Shown here: piece after piece, positions 28,251 to 35,886 of the stretch | How the letters are laid out: every line of letters begins with the position of its first letter | How positions within the stretch are numbered: position 1 is the stretch's first letter | Origin: Crossiella sp. S99.2 | Lineage (GTDB): Bacteria; Actinomycetota; Actinomycetes; Mycobacteriales; Pseudonocardiaceae | Assembly (NCBI RefSeq): GCF_023094165.1 | Contig: NZ_JALMDK010000001.1 | Coordinates: forward strand, 930,001-994,000 | Length of the DNA: 64,000 bases | Direction of reading: 5' to 3' | Program-made: the position numbers and the translations under genes | Notes under the pieces: model-generated | The model's input: the letters and a program-made list of their open reading frames with translations, nothing else | The model's database searches: none | Told to the model about the DNA's origin: nothing

Positions 28251-29039
28251 TTACTCCTCGGTGAGCGCCAGCAGATTGTCGGCCAGGTCGCGCTGACCGC
28301 TCTGGTTGAGCGAACGAACGATGATCAACACTTCCTTCTCCGGGCGCTGTGCGCTGTACTCGATTAGGTAGCTGGCGGCATCACCGAGGTTCTGGGCGTG
28401 GCAGTAGGTGATCGCCGCTGCTGTCTCCTTCGCTGGGGCTGTCGTGCCGAAGTAGTGCAGGATCACCGCCGCGTCCTGTTGCTTGCCCGCGGCGAAGTGG
28501 CGCGCAAGCTCTTTGAGTTCCCCGGCGAGGGGGCTATCCGATTCACTGAGTTGCCGGTCCCCCTCGGCAGGGGGGACCGGCAACATTCCGGAATGGCCTT
28601 GCGGCTCGACGGTCGCGCCAGCCGGCTTGCGGCGCTTGGAGTTCGGGTTGCAATCTGCCCACGCGGCGTCGTACACGTGCTCCACCTGGTCCCACGACAG
28701 TGGTGGAGCCAAGTCGTCGTAGTTGGAATCGGCTACCACAAGGTGTGCGTGCGCGGCCCCTGCCGCCTCGTACAGGGTCCACAATCCGGTCAGGCCAGCG
28801 TGGACCCCCCTGATGAGCCTGTCAGCGACTGACTTTGTCACGGTCGGGACGAACAGTTCCACCCACCTGGCGGTACCAGGCCGTCCCCGCCAGGCAGCCT
28901 GGTCCATCCTTCGTTTATCTGTATCCGGTGGTGGCGGGAAGGCGACTATAAGATCGATGAGACTCATGACCAGGTCTGAAAGCTCTAGCTGTGACTTCGT
29001 TCGGGTCTCTTTGCCAGGAACCTGGCCAGGTCTTGTCAA
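28251..29039 (-). CDS. Unknown protein with a C-terminal helical repeat, edge of the accessory island
   Basis: A 262-residue soluble protein. The start is a TTG at 29039, five bases after AGGGGG; a later ATG at about 28965 is possible. Residues 25-130 hold a region (AFPPPPDTDKRRMDQAAW ... WVELFVPTVTKSVADRLIRG) that I do not recognise. The last 90 residues form short paired helices (ELARHFAAGKQQDAAVIL, then EKEVLIIVRSLNQSG and LADNLLALTEE), resembling helical repeats found at the C-termini of many actinobacterial regulators. It is divergent from the HNH-ParB-SNF2 operon and may be its regulator, but no HTH is evident. Confidence 0.6.
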   Translation of the reverse strand: MTRPGQVPGKETRTKSQLELSDLVMSLIDLIVAFPPPPDTDKRRMDQAAWRGRPGTARWVELFVPTVTKSVADRLIRGVHAGLTGLWTLYEAAGAAHAHLVVADSNYDDLAPPLSWDQVEHVYDAAWADCNPNSKRRKPAGATVEPQGHSGMLPVPPAEGDRQLSESDSPLAGELKELARHFAAGKQQDAAVILHYFGTTAPAKETAAAITYCHAQNLGDAASYLIEYSAQRPEKEVLIIVRSLNQSGQRDLADNLLALTEE

Positions 29040-29127
29040 CGTCGCCCCCTGTCGTGATCTGTGCCCTTAGGTACAGCGGTCTTCAAGGTCATCTGAGCAT
29101 AGAAGACTGCTGAATGGAATGATTTTT

Positions 29128-29213
29128 TGTCCCAACTTTTCGCGAATGTGTCCCAACTCTTGCCTGTAACTTGCACTTGATGAGTTGCATCTGGAAATTT
29201 TCACGTTGGGACA
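29128..29213. promoter_or_regulatory. Repeated TGTCCCAACT boxes in the divergent control region
   Basis: TGTCCCAACT occurs at 29128-29137 and again at 29149-29158, exactly 21 bp apart (two helical turns). An inverted 9-base match (GTTGGGACA) lies at 29205-29213. The region 29040-29336 is AT-richer than its surroundings, has no gene, and separates the divergent unknown gene from the HNH-ParB-SNF2 operon. This looks like an operator array for both. Confidence 0.55.
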
Positions 29214-29336
29214 GAAAGTTGCCGAAACCTGGGACTGTCTCGGGGTTCACTTCCGGTCCGATATGACGTTTCCTTGCTGATGAAATATTGCGCATCTTTG
29301 AGGCGCAGTTCCGTGTAGTGAAGGGTGAGCAGGTCA

Positions 29337-30014
29337 ATGGACAACATGCCGTCCTGGATGGATACGAAGCTGGGGGGCATGAAGCGTGTCGCGCTTTGGC
29401 TTATCCAGGTGATTGGCCTCGGCAACACGTTCACGAAGAACCAGCTGCGCGAGGCGTTCCCGGAGGTCGCCCAGATCGACCGCCGGCTGCGGGACCTGCG
29501 CGACTTCGACTGGAAGATCCACACCAACCGGGAGGACGTAGGGCTGGGAACCCATGAGCAGCGCCTGGTCGAGGTCGGTCAGCCTGTGTGGGTACCTGGG
29601 AAGGCGACTCGCAGGGCGGCGGTCACGGTGACCGCGGCGCAGCGGCACGAGGCCCTGATGCGGGACGGGCACAAGTGCCGGTCCTGCGGTATCGGCCCGG
29701 GGGAGGCCTACGTAGGCACCGATGTCACCTCCCAGCTGGATGTCGCCCGCCGCGATGTCCTGCTGCCGGACGGTACGACCAAGACTCAGCTGGTCATCGA
29801 GTGCAACCGCTGTCGCATCGGCAACCGGGAGCTGGTGGCCAACCTCGGGCGCCTGCTGGGCCGGATCAACAAGCTGCCGGCGATCGAGAAGAAGATCCTG
29901 TCCGCCTGGGTCGCGGAGGACCGACGGGGCTTCAGCGAGATCGAGGACATCTGGGCTGGCTACCGGACGCTGCCGGCCGAGTCCCGCGTGCACGTGCGGG
30001 ATGCCCTCGCGTGA
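29337..30014 (+). CDS. HNH-like zinc-ribbon protein with N-terminal winged-helix-like domain
   Basis: A 225-residue protein. Residues about 10-75 are helical and winged-helix-like (FTKNQLREAFPEVAQIDRRL, then FDWKIHTNRED), as seen in some HNH restriction endonucleases. The zinc ribbon CRSCG at about 113 pairs with CNRC at about 156. Between them, where active HNH enzymes have an H of the form DH or HH, the sequence reads QLDVARRDVLLPDG, so the usual first histidine is not visible. It may be a variant nuclease or a DNA-binding protein without cleavage. The ATG at 29337 is preferred over a GTG at 29325. First gene of a three-gene unit. Confidence 0.65.
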   Translation: MDNMPSWMDTKLGGMKRVALWLIQVIGLGNTFTKNQLREAFPEVAQIDRRLRDLRDFDWKIHTNREDVGLGTHEQRLVEVGQPVWVPGKATRRAAVTVTAAQRHEALMRDGHKCRSCGIGPGEAYVGTDVTSQLDVARRDVLLPDGTTKTQLVIECNRCRIGNRELVANLGRLLGRINKLPAIEKKILSAWVAEDRRGFSEIEDIWAGYRTLPAESRVHVRDALA

Positions 30015-30092
30015 GGGGATGGTGGTGCGGGAACGCCCGGCGGGCCCGCACCACCCGTACAGTCGTCACCGATCTTTCAGTGGAGGGGTGCA

Positions 30093-31508
30093 ATGCCGGC
30101 TGGCTTCGGGGTACCGCCGAAGGCGAAGGAGAATCGCCAGCTCGTCGAGGAGCGGGTGCAGGAAGCGCGTGCGGGGCAGGGTGTCCCGGAGACGCTCACG
30201 ATCGAGTTCCGGGGGCTGCCCAAGCACGTCGAGGTGATCGACATGCCGGTGACGCAGCTCTACTACAACCCGGGTACGCATCGCGTCCGGGCACAGCGCA
30301 GCCACGATCTGCTGAAGGACCGCGCGCTGCAGGACGACCCGTGGAGCGAGGAGAGCCAGGACTACCTGGAGTACCTGCTGGCGGCGACGCCGGCTGATCC
30401 CTCGAAGCCGGACCCCAAGTTCGACGAACTGCTGGAGAGCCTGCGGGAATACAAGCAGAACGAGCCGGGGCTGATCACCCGTGACGGAGTGCTCGTCAAC
30501 GGGAACACGCGGCAGGCGGCACTGAAGAAGCTGGGGGTACCCAGTATCCGGGTGGGCGTCCTGCCTGCGTCGTCCACCTGGGACGACGTGCAGGCCGTGG
30601 AACTGTCCCTGCAGTTGCGGCCGGACCGCCGCCGGGACTACTCCTACGTCAACCACCTGCTTGCCCTCGATGAGCAGGTTGAAGCTGGGCGGCAGCTAGC
30701 CGAGATCGCCAAGAACTTCCAGACCACGGTGCCGGCCTGCGAACGGGATGGCTGGATCCTGGGACAACTCCGGGAACTGATCAGGCGTAGCGAGAACGGG
30801 AATCTGGCGCTGCGCCTGATGGACTTTGAGAACGCCAAGGAACGCTTGTTCGAGCTGTACCGCGCCTATGCTAAGGAATATTCCAAGAACAAGGAACAGG
30901 CCGACCTGCTGAGGGAGGCGCGACTGAGCGCCATCGTCCTGGGGTTTGCCAAGACTGACGTCCGGTGTATCGAATCCGACTTCCAGGTCCGGTTCCTGGA
31001 CAAGAGGTTGCCCGAGTACCTCCAGCCGACTGTTCCCGAGGCGCCAGCCGCACTGAAGATCCCCGGGCTCAACAGGACGGTCCAGGCTGCGAGCCCGAAA
31101 GTTTCCATCGCCAGGGCACTGACTGATTCGGTGTTGAAGGCCAAGGCGGTGCAGGTCATGGGTGGGCAGGTGCCAGCTGAGCAGCTCGCTGAGGCGTCCG
31201 AGAAGATCTCTGAGCTGGAGGGCGTCTTCGAGGAGGCTATTGAGTACGCGGGCAAGTTCGTGCGCGAGCGCAAGAAGCGGCTGGCTGCTCCGGACCGGGT
31301 GAATGACGCCTGCAAGGACCTGGAGCAGTGCATCACTGACCTTGTGCTGGCGCGGGGTAACAACAGTCTCGATGAGGGTGCCTTCGATGACGCGCTCCTC
31401 AACCTGCGCACCATCCTGGGGCGGCTTTCCAAGGAGGCGGCCAAGAGCGTGCAGCTGCCGGAGGAAGGCGTTGCCTGGCTCCGGAATGTCGCGGCCGTAG
31501 ACCAGTGA
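30093..31508 (+). CDS. ParB/Srx-like protein
   Basis: A 471-residue protein. Residues about 40-150 contain a ParB-like fold with the family loop LITRDGVLVNGNTRQAALKKLG, where the GNTR corresponds to the GERR-type nucleotide loop of ParB proteins. The middle (about 185-270) is helical with an HTH-like part, and the C-terminal 130 residues look coiled. It is not the chromosome-partition ParB, since no ParA is nearby. Good ribosome site (GGAGGGG) four bases before the ATG. Its stop overlaps the GTG of the helicase gene, so the two proteins are likely made together. Confidence 0.75.
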   Translation: MPAGFGVPPKAKENRQLVEERVQEARAGQGVPETLTIEFRGLPKHVEVIDMPVTQLYYNPGTHRVRAQRSHDLLKDRALQDDPWSEESQDYLEYLLAATPADPSKPDPKFDELLESLREYKQNEPGLITRDGVLVNGNTRQAALKKLGVPSIRVGVLPASSTWDDVQAVELSLQLRPDRRRDYSYVNHLLALDEQVEAGRQLAEIAKNFQTTVPACERDGWILGQLRELIRRSENGNLALRLMDFENAKERLFELYRAYAKEYSKNKEQADLLREARLSAIVLGFAKTDVRCIESDFQVRFLDKRLPEYLQPTVPEAPAALKIPGLNRTVQAASPKVSIARALTDSVLKAKAVQVMGGQVPAEQLAEASEKISELEGVFEEAIEYAGKFVRERKKRLAAPDRVNDACKDLEQCITDLVLARGNNSLDEGAFDDALLNLRTILGRLSKEAAKSVQLPEEGVAWLRNVAAVDQ

Positions 31509-33331
31509 CTGCCACTCAGGAGCCGGCGGGATACTCGCTCCAGCTCAGCTTCGACGTCACGCGGACCCGGGTGATCCTGCGGGCCAGGGCTGATCTGCGG
31601 AGCGAGTTCGCCGCGCTGGCCTCCAGCATTGCCAGGGGTGGTCAGCGCGGCCCGCTCAGCGCGGAGATCGACCTGGATGACTTCCTGGTCGGCATCAGCG
31701 ACCTGGCCAGCTGGCCCGATCCTGACGGCGTGGTCTGGGAGCCGGAGCTGTCCAGCTTGGTGGCCAGTGTTCTCGACGATGCGGATGTGGCGGAGAACAA
31801 TCTCCGGGATGGTGGGGGCCCGTCCACCGTTGCCGCGCCCGAGGACCTCGATGAGTTGCTGGGGCCGGACTGGATCGCGGATCTGACCTCGTTCCAGCGC
31901 AGGGACATCGCCCGGCTCCTGGCACTTAGCCATGGTGCGAACTTCAGTGTTCCCGGGGCAGGTAAGACCCGCGCTTCCCTGGCCCTCTTCGCCGCAATGC
32001 GGACTCAGGGAGAGGTCCAGCGCCTGCTCGTGGTGTGCCCCAAATCAGCGTACGAGGCCTGGCAGTACGAGAACTACACCGTCTTCAAGCAGCCGCTCCG
32101 GGCCGGCGTGATGGGTAGCCGCCCCGATTCCGGTACCGAGTTGCTCATCGTGAACTACGAACGGCTCAGCCGGTCGGTCGGCAGCCTGGCCACCTGGCTC
32201 CGTTCCGCGCCCGCGATGCTCATCCTCGATGAGGCCCACCGGATGAAACTTGGTGCGCGGGGGGCGTACGGTGCTGCCTGCCTCGCCCTCGGGCCACTCG
32301 CGCGGAGACGCCTGATCCTTACCGGTACACCAGCGCCGAACGGCGCCCGGGATCTGGAGAGTCTCCTGTCATTCGTGTGGCCCGGTCACGGAAAGCGGGT
32401 TGTGGCTGACGCGGTAGGCGGCGGTGATCTGGCCCATGCGAGCGCGGTACTCCGGCCGTTGTTCACCCGCACGACCAAGAAGGAACTGGGCCTGCCCCCC
32501 TTCGAGCCGAAGATCCGGCTGGTGGAGCTGCCGCCGCTGCACCGGGAGATCTACGACGCGTTGCGGGGCAACCCCTCCGCACGCTCCGGAGATCTGGAGT
32601 CGCTAGGGAAAGCGATGCTCCGGATGCTGATGGCCGCGACTAGCCCCGCCCTGCTGGTTGAGGGGACGACGAGGTACGAGCCCCTTGCCTACCAGGTCCC
32701 CCCGCTCGCCGCGTCTCCGGAGGACTCCCTGGACACGCTGATCAAGAACCTGCCCAGTCATGAGCTGTCGCCCAAGTACGAGGAAGCCCTGAGGATCGTC
32801 GCGGAGAACGCGGCCGCGGGACGCAAGACCCTGGTCTGGTCGACGTTCGTCCGCAGCATCACGACCCTGGAACGACTGCTGGCTCCGTACCAGCCCGCGA
32901 TGGTGCACGGTGGTACCGAGGATCGTGAGGAGCAGATCAGGCGGTTCCGTCAGGATCCGGATTGCATGGTCCTGCTCTCCAACCCGGCAACGCTCGGTGA
33001 GGGCATCAGCCTGCACCAGGTCTGCCACGACGCCGTCTACGTAGATCGTGACTTCATGGCAGGCCGGTTCCTGCAGAGCCTTGACCGCATCCACAGGCTC
33101 GGGCTGGCGCCTGGCACGGAAACCAGGGTCACCGTGCTGGCGGCTCAGCGGACAGTGGACGAGGTCGTCGCGATGCGCCTGGGTGAGAAACTCGAGTTCA
33201 TGGGGCGCATCCTGGACGACCCGTCCGTCCGGCAACTGGGCGATCTTCAGGAGGACGAACCGAGCCTCGCGGTCATGGACGCGGCGGATATCCGGGCTCT
33301 GCTGGCCCACCTGGAGGGTAAACCGCACTGA
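31505..33331 (+). CDS. SNF2-type DNA helicase/translocase
   Basis: A 608-residue superfamily 2 ATPase. Walker A is FSVPGAGKTRASLALF at about 147-160, where the typical SNF2 GLGKT reads GAGKT, followed by LLVVCPKSA (motif Ia), LILDEAHRMK (DEAH box at about 238) and LTGTPAPNGARDL (motif III). The second lobe has VWSTFVRSI, GG...REEQIRRF, LLSNPATLGEGISLHQ and DRIHRLG (motifs IV-VI). Residues 1-120 are an unknown N-terminal domain. The GTG at 31505 overlaps the stop of the ParB-like gene. SNF2 helicases of this sort are frequent in restriction-like systems. Confidence 0.85.
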   Translation: MTATQEPAGYSLQLSFDVTRTRVILRARADLRSEFAALASSIARGGQRGPLSAEIDLDDFLVGISDLASWPDPDGVVWEPELSSLVASVLDDADVAENNLRDGGGPSTVAAPEDLDELLGPDWIADLTSFQRRDIARLLALSHGANFSVPGAGKTRASLALFAAMRTQGEVQRLLVVCPKSAYEAWQYENYTVFKQPLRAGVMGSRPDSGTELLIVNYERLSRSVGSLATWLRSAPAMLILDEAHRMKLGARGAYGAACLALGPLARRRLILTGTPAPNGARDLESLLSFVWPGHGKRVVADAVGGGDLAHASAVLRPLFTRTTKKELGLPPFEPKIRLVELPPLHREIYDALRGNPSARSGDLESLGKAMLRMLMAATSPALLVEGTTRYEPLAYQVPPLAASPEDSLDTLIKNLPSHELSPKYEEALRIVAENAAAGRKTLVWSTFVRSITTLERLLAPYQPAMVHGGTEDREEQIRRFRQDPDCMVLLSNPATLGEGISLHQVCHDAVYVDRDFMAGRFLQSLDRIHRLGLAPGTETRVTVLAAQRTVDEVVAMRLGEKLEFMGRILDDPSVRQLGDLQEDEPSLAVMDAADIRALLAHLEGKPH

Positions 33332-33357
33332 CCAGTCCGCCCACTCGGCGAGCGGAA

Positions 33358-33394
33358 CGTGCTCAGCGGGGCGCGGCAGGCCGAGCTGAGCACG
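33358..33394 (+). terminator. Hairpin after the SNF2 gene
   Basis: A perfect 10-bp stem (CGTGCTCAGC and its complement) with a 17-base GC-rich loop, 26 bp after the helicase stop. No U-tract. Confidence 0.5.
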
Positions 33395-33409
33395 AGTCTC
33401 CGCCCAGCT

Positions 33410-33606
33410 TCGAGCTGATCAGCACTGCGTCGGGTCGCGGCAGTCTTTATCCAGTCCGGGGTCCACGGGGCGGGGTTGAGCACCACGGCGCCCACGTTCC
33501 GGATGCGGCTCGCGGTCAGTCAGGAGGCCAGCGAGCCCAGGGAGCGGCCGGTCAGCGCGACCCTGGCCAAGCCCCTGGCGCGCAGGGCGCGGACCGCCTA
33601 CCAGGG
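33410..33606 (-). pseudogene. Decayed alpha/beta hydrolase fragment
   Basis: On the minus strand one frame reads VRALRARGLARVALTGRSLG (a hydrolase nucleophile elbow GRSLG) followed after a TGA by RIRNVGAVVLNPAPWTPDW, a typical continuation of the same fold. A second in-frame stop (TAG) lies just before the first part. No start or full domain remains. The relic sits at the right edge of the helicase island and may mark the old neighbour into which the island was inserted. It fills most of the 499-bp gap between the SNF2 and CHAP genes. Confidence 0.4.
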
Positions 33607-33830
33607 ACAGCGGCAGGGTGATGAGCGGAGTCGCCGAAAGGCCGCAGCGGGCGCGCGTGGGTGAATCGTTGCGGGAGCACTCTCGTAGCACTGGTCCTTC
33701 TTCAGTGCACAAACTTGCCGGTATTCACCCGATTGCTGGCTTAACCGTTTCTTTGCTGGGTATTAGGCGGGCTGGTCGACCCTGACTTCGCCGCGGAAAG
33801 CGCGGTGATGCCGATGAGGGGAAAACTGCC

Positions 33831-34526
33831 ATGGAGAAGATGATCCCGCGGCGCCTCGTTCGCGGTCTGACCGTACTGGGGGTCGGGGTCAGTCTGGTGC
33901 TGGCCTCGTCCGTGGTCACCGGCCCGGCGATCGCGGCGGAGGATCCGGACACCGTGGCGCCCGCCGTGCTCGCGGTCGAGGATCTGGACGGCCGCCCGCT
34001 CACCGGCGAGGCGCTGCGGGAGTTCCTGGTCCAGGACGCGGCCAGGACCGCGGCCACCCAGCCGGACACCGTGCCGCAGGCCGCCGCGCCCGCGGGCACC
34101 CTGGCGGACCGGGACCAGATCGTCCGGTTCGCCGCGGCGGAGCTGGGCAATGGGGAACGGCCCGCGGGCAGCAACTGCACCAAGTACTCCTCGATGTGCG
34201 TGGCCTGGTGCGCCCTGTTCAGCACCTGGGTCTGGCGCAAGGCGGGGGTGAGCATCCCGCAGTACCCGTTCACCGGCGACGTCTACAAGTGGGGCCAGCG
34301 CAACGGCAAGTCCTACAGCAAGGCGAACCTGGGTTCGGCGGTCAAGGGTGATGTGCTGTTGTTCGGCACCGGGCCGTCCAGTCCGTCCACCAGCACGCAC
34401 ATCGGCATCATCGAATCCCGCTCCGGCAGCACGGTGAAGATGATCGAGGGCAACCAGCAGAACGCGGTCCGCCGGGTCACCCGCACGCTCAGCGGGAGCA
34501 CCTTCTACGGCGGCACCAGGCCGTAA
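33831..34526 (+). CDS. Secreted CHAP-domain amidase/peptidase
   Basis: A 231-residue exported protein. Basic MEKMIPRRLVRG and a hydrophobic core ending in AIAA (about residue 36) form the signal peptide. Residues 65-231 hold a CHAP domain with the catalytic Cys in VAWCALFSTWV and the His in STHIGIIE. CHAP enzymes cleave peptidoglycan peptides or cross-bridges. The ATG at 33831 has GAGGGG nine bases before it. Expression is monocistronic, ending at the hairpin 34542-34583. Confidence 0.87.
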   Translation: MEKMIPRRLVRGLTVLGVGVSLVLASSVVTGPAIAAEDPDTVAPAVLAVEDLDGRPLTGEALREFLVQDAARTAATQPDTVPQAAAPAGTLADRDQIVRFAAAELGNGERPAGSNCTKYSSMCVAWCALFSTWVWRKAGVSIPQYPFTGDVYKWGQRNGKSYSKANLGSAVKGDVLLFGTGPSSPSTSTHIGIIESRSGSTVKMIEGNQQNAVRRVTRTLSGSTFYGGTRP

Positions 34527-34541
34527 GGGCAGCGCGGGAAT

Positions 34542-34583
34542 GATCAGCCGGGCGGCTGGGGTCTCGAATCCGCCCGGCTGATC
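34542..34583 (+). terminator. Rho-independent terminator of the CHAP gene
   Basis: A perfect 14-bp stem (GATCAGCCGGGCGG and its complement) with a 14-base loop, followed by GTTTCGAT. It starts 15 bp after the stop codon. Confidence 0.75.
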
Positions 34584-34686
34584 GTTTCGATATCAGGTTC
34601 TTGAGTGCGCGGGGCGACCCTCGGGGGCAGACAACCGGTTGAATCGGGCCCAACAATGGCCGTTCAGCCGTCTGCGCCGGGGGCCA

Positions 34687-35610
34687 ATGGTGGAGGAATT
34701 TCGCATTCTCGGTCCGGTGGAGATCTGGTCGTCCGGGCTGCCGAAGGACCAGCCGCCGCCGCGCGCCCGGCAGATCCTGGCCCTGCTGCTGCTCAACCCC
34801 GGCGTGATCACCCCGACCGACCGGCTGATCGACGCGGTCTGGGGCGAGTCGCCGCCGCCGAACGCGCGCAAGGCGCTCCAGGTGCACATCTCGCACCTGC
34901 GTCAGCTGCTCGCCGTGCCACTGCGGCACAGCCCACCCGGCTACGTCCTGTCCGTGCGGCCGGACCAGGTCGACCTGCACCGCTTCCGGGCCTGGACCGC
35001 GGCCGCCCGGCGCGAGTCCGACCCCGAGCAGGCAGGCATCCTGCTGCGCCGGGCGCTCTCGCTGTGGCGGGGCAGACCACTGGCCGACATCGGCTCGGAC
35101 CGGATGCGGGAGCGGTTCTTCGCCGGGCTGGAAGAAGAACGGCTGGCCGCCCTGGAAGCCAGGATGGACGCGGACCTGCGGCTGGGCCGGCACGCCGAAC
35201 TGGTCACCGAACTGCCCGCGCTGCTGGCCGAACACCCGCTGCGGGAACGGATGCGCGCCCAGCTGATGACCGCGCTGCACCGCAGCGGACGGCGGGCCGA
35301 GGCACTGCGGGTCTTCCACGAGGCCCGCGCGCTGACCGTGGCCGAACTCGGCGTGGAACCCGGCCCGGAACTGCAACGACTGCACCGCGAACTGCTCGCC
35401 GAACCCCGTCCCGCGTCCGCGTCCGCGCCGGTCAGCCGCAACCACCTGCCACGCGATGTGCCGGACTTCACCGGCCGCGCCGCCGAGCTCACCCGGCTGT
35501 GCGCGGTGGGCGGCCGGGACTCCGGGGTGCTGCCGGTGTGGTGGCTGGACGGGCCGACCGGGGTGGGCAAGACCGCGCTGGCGGACCCAGAATTGGTACC
35601 CATACTGTGA
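34687..35610 (+). CDS. SARP/AfsR-type transcriptional regulator, 5' part (split by an integrated element)
   Basis: The first 297 or so native codons of a large regulator. Residues about 1-95 are the OmpR-like winged helix (FRILGPVEIW, then LLNPGVITPTDRLIDAVWG), residues 100-245 the bacterial transcriptional activator domain (VDLHRFRAWTAAA ... ELGVEPGPELQRLH), followed by the start of the NB-ARC ATPase up to Walker A GPTGVGKTALA. Directly after CTGGCG the frame continues as DPELVPIL and stops: these residues come from the element. The remaining part of the gene lies at 47626-49704. Start ATG 34687 (or GTG 34690); a TTG at 34639 is less likely. Confidence 0.88.
   Translation: MVEEFRILGPVEIWSSGLPKDQPPPRARQILALLLLNPGVITPTDRLIDAVWGESPPPNARKALQVHISHLRQLLAVPLRHSPPGYVLSVRPDQVDLHRFRAWTAAARRESDPEQAGILLRRALSLWRGRPLADIGSDRMRERFFAGLEEERLAALEARMDADLRLGRHAELVTELPALLAEHPLRERMRAQLMTALHRSGRRAEALRVFHEARALTVAELGVEPGPELQRLHRELLAEPRPASASAPVSRNHLPRDVPDFTGRAAELTRLCAVGGRDSGVLPVWWLDGPTGVGKTALADPELVPIL
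35563..35600 (+). other. attL attachment site
   Basis: Bases up to 35577 are chromosomal (codons for VGKTA of Walker A), 35578-35579 is the CT at the dyad centre, and 35580-35600 is the right arm of the element's attP (ends GAATTGGTACC). The arm pairs with the left arm retained at 47605-47625 in 15 of 21 positions. The crossover base pair cannot be fixed within the shared CTGGCGG, but the centre of symmetry is CT. Confidence 0.85.
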
Positions 35611-35670
35611 CCTGCGAAGACTGCCAAACGATCGACATCCGCCCCTGTCAGTGACCACCGGCCGGGGTGA

Positions 35671-35779
35671 CCGGGCGGGGTAGAGGTAGGCACCCGTACT
35701 CACACGTTGTGGCCCCGGATCTTGGGAAAACCGACCGGGTACCGGTAGGGCCCGCTACCCGGCTCTACCCGCTACCCGG
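35671..35779. repeat. Repeated CCCGCTACCCGG boxes near the left end of the element
   Basis: CCCGCTACCCGG occurs at 35751-35762 and 35768-35779 (17 bp apart), with a third CTACCC between them and an inverted relative (CCGGGCGGGGTAG) at 35671-35683. The region 35611-35886 has no gene. It could be an operator or an origin-like region; its function is unknown. Confidence 0.5.
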
Positions 35780-35886
35780 CAGGTCACCATAGCTATCGCC
35801 CGGCAGTGCAAGGTCTGCCGGTGCCTACCTCAGTAGACCCTGGTCGTCCCTTCGCGGACGGCGGAGCCATGGGCCAGGATGGCTGT

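Noticed and set aside
28251-33331. Assignment to DISARM, dnd/ssp or dpd
   Set aside because: The hallmark genes of these systems (DUF1998 and PLD proteins, sulfur-modification genes, the TGT-like DpdA) are absent.
33665-33830. A c-di-AMP (ydaO) riboswitch before the CHAP gene
   Set aside because: Such riboswitches often precede cell-wall hydrolase genes, but the conserved strands are not found here.
34527-35886. tRNA gene as the integration site
   Set aside because: No cloverleaf or tRNA 3' end was seen at either end of the element; the target is the P-loop region of a protein gene.
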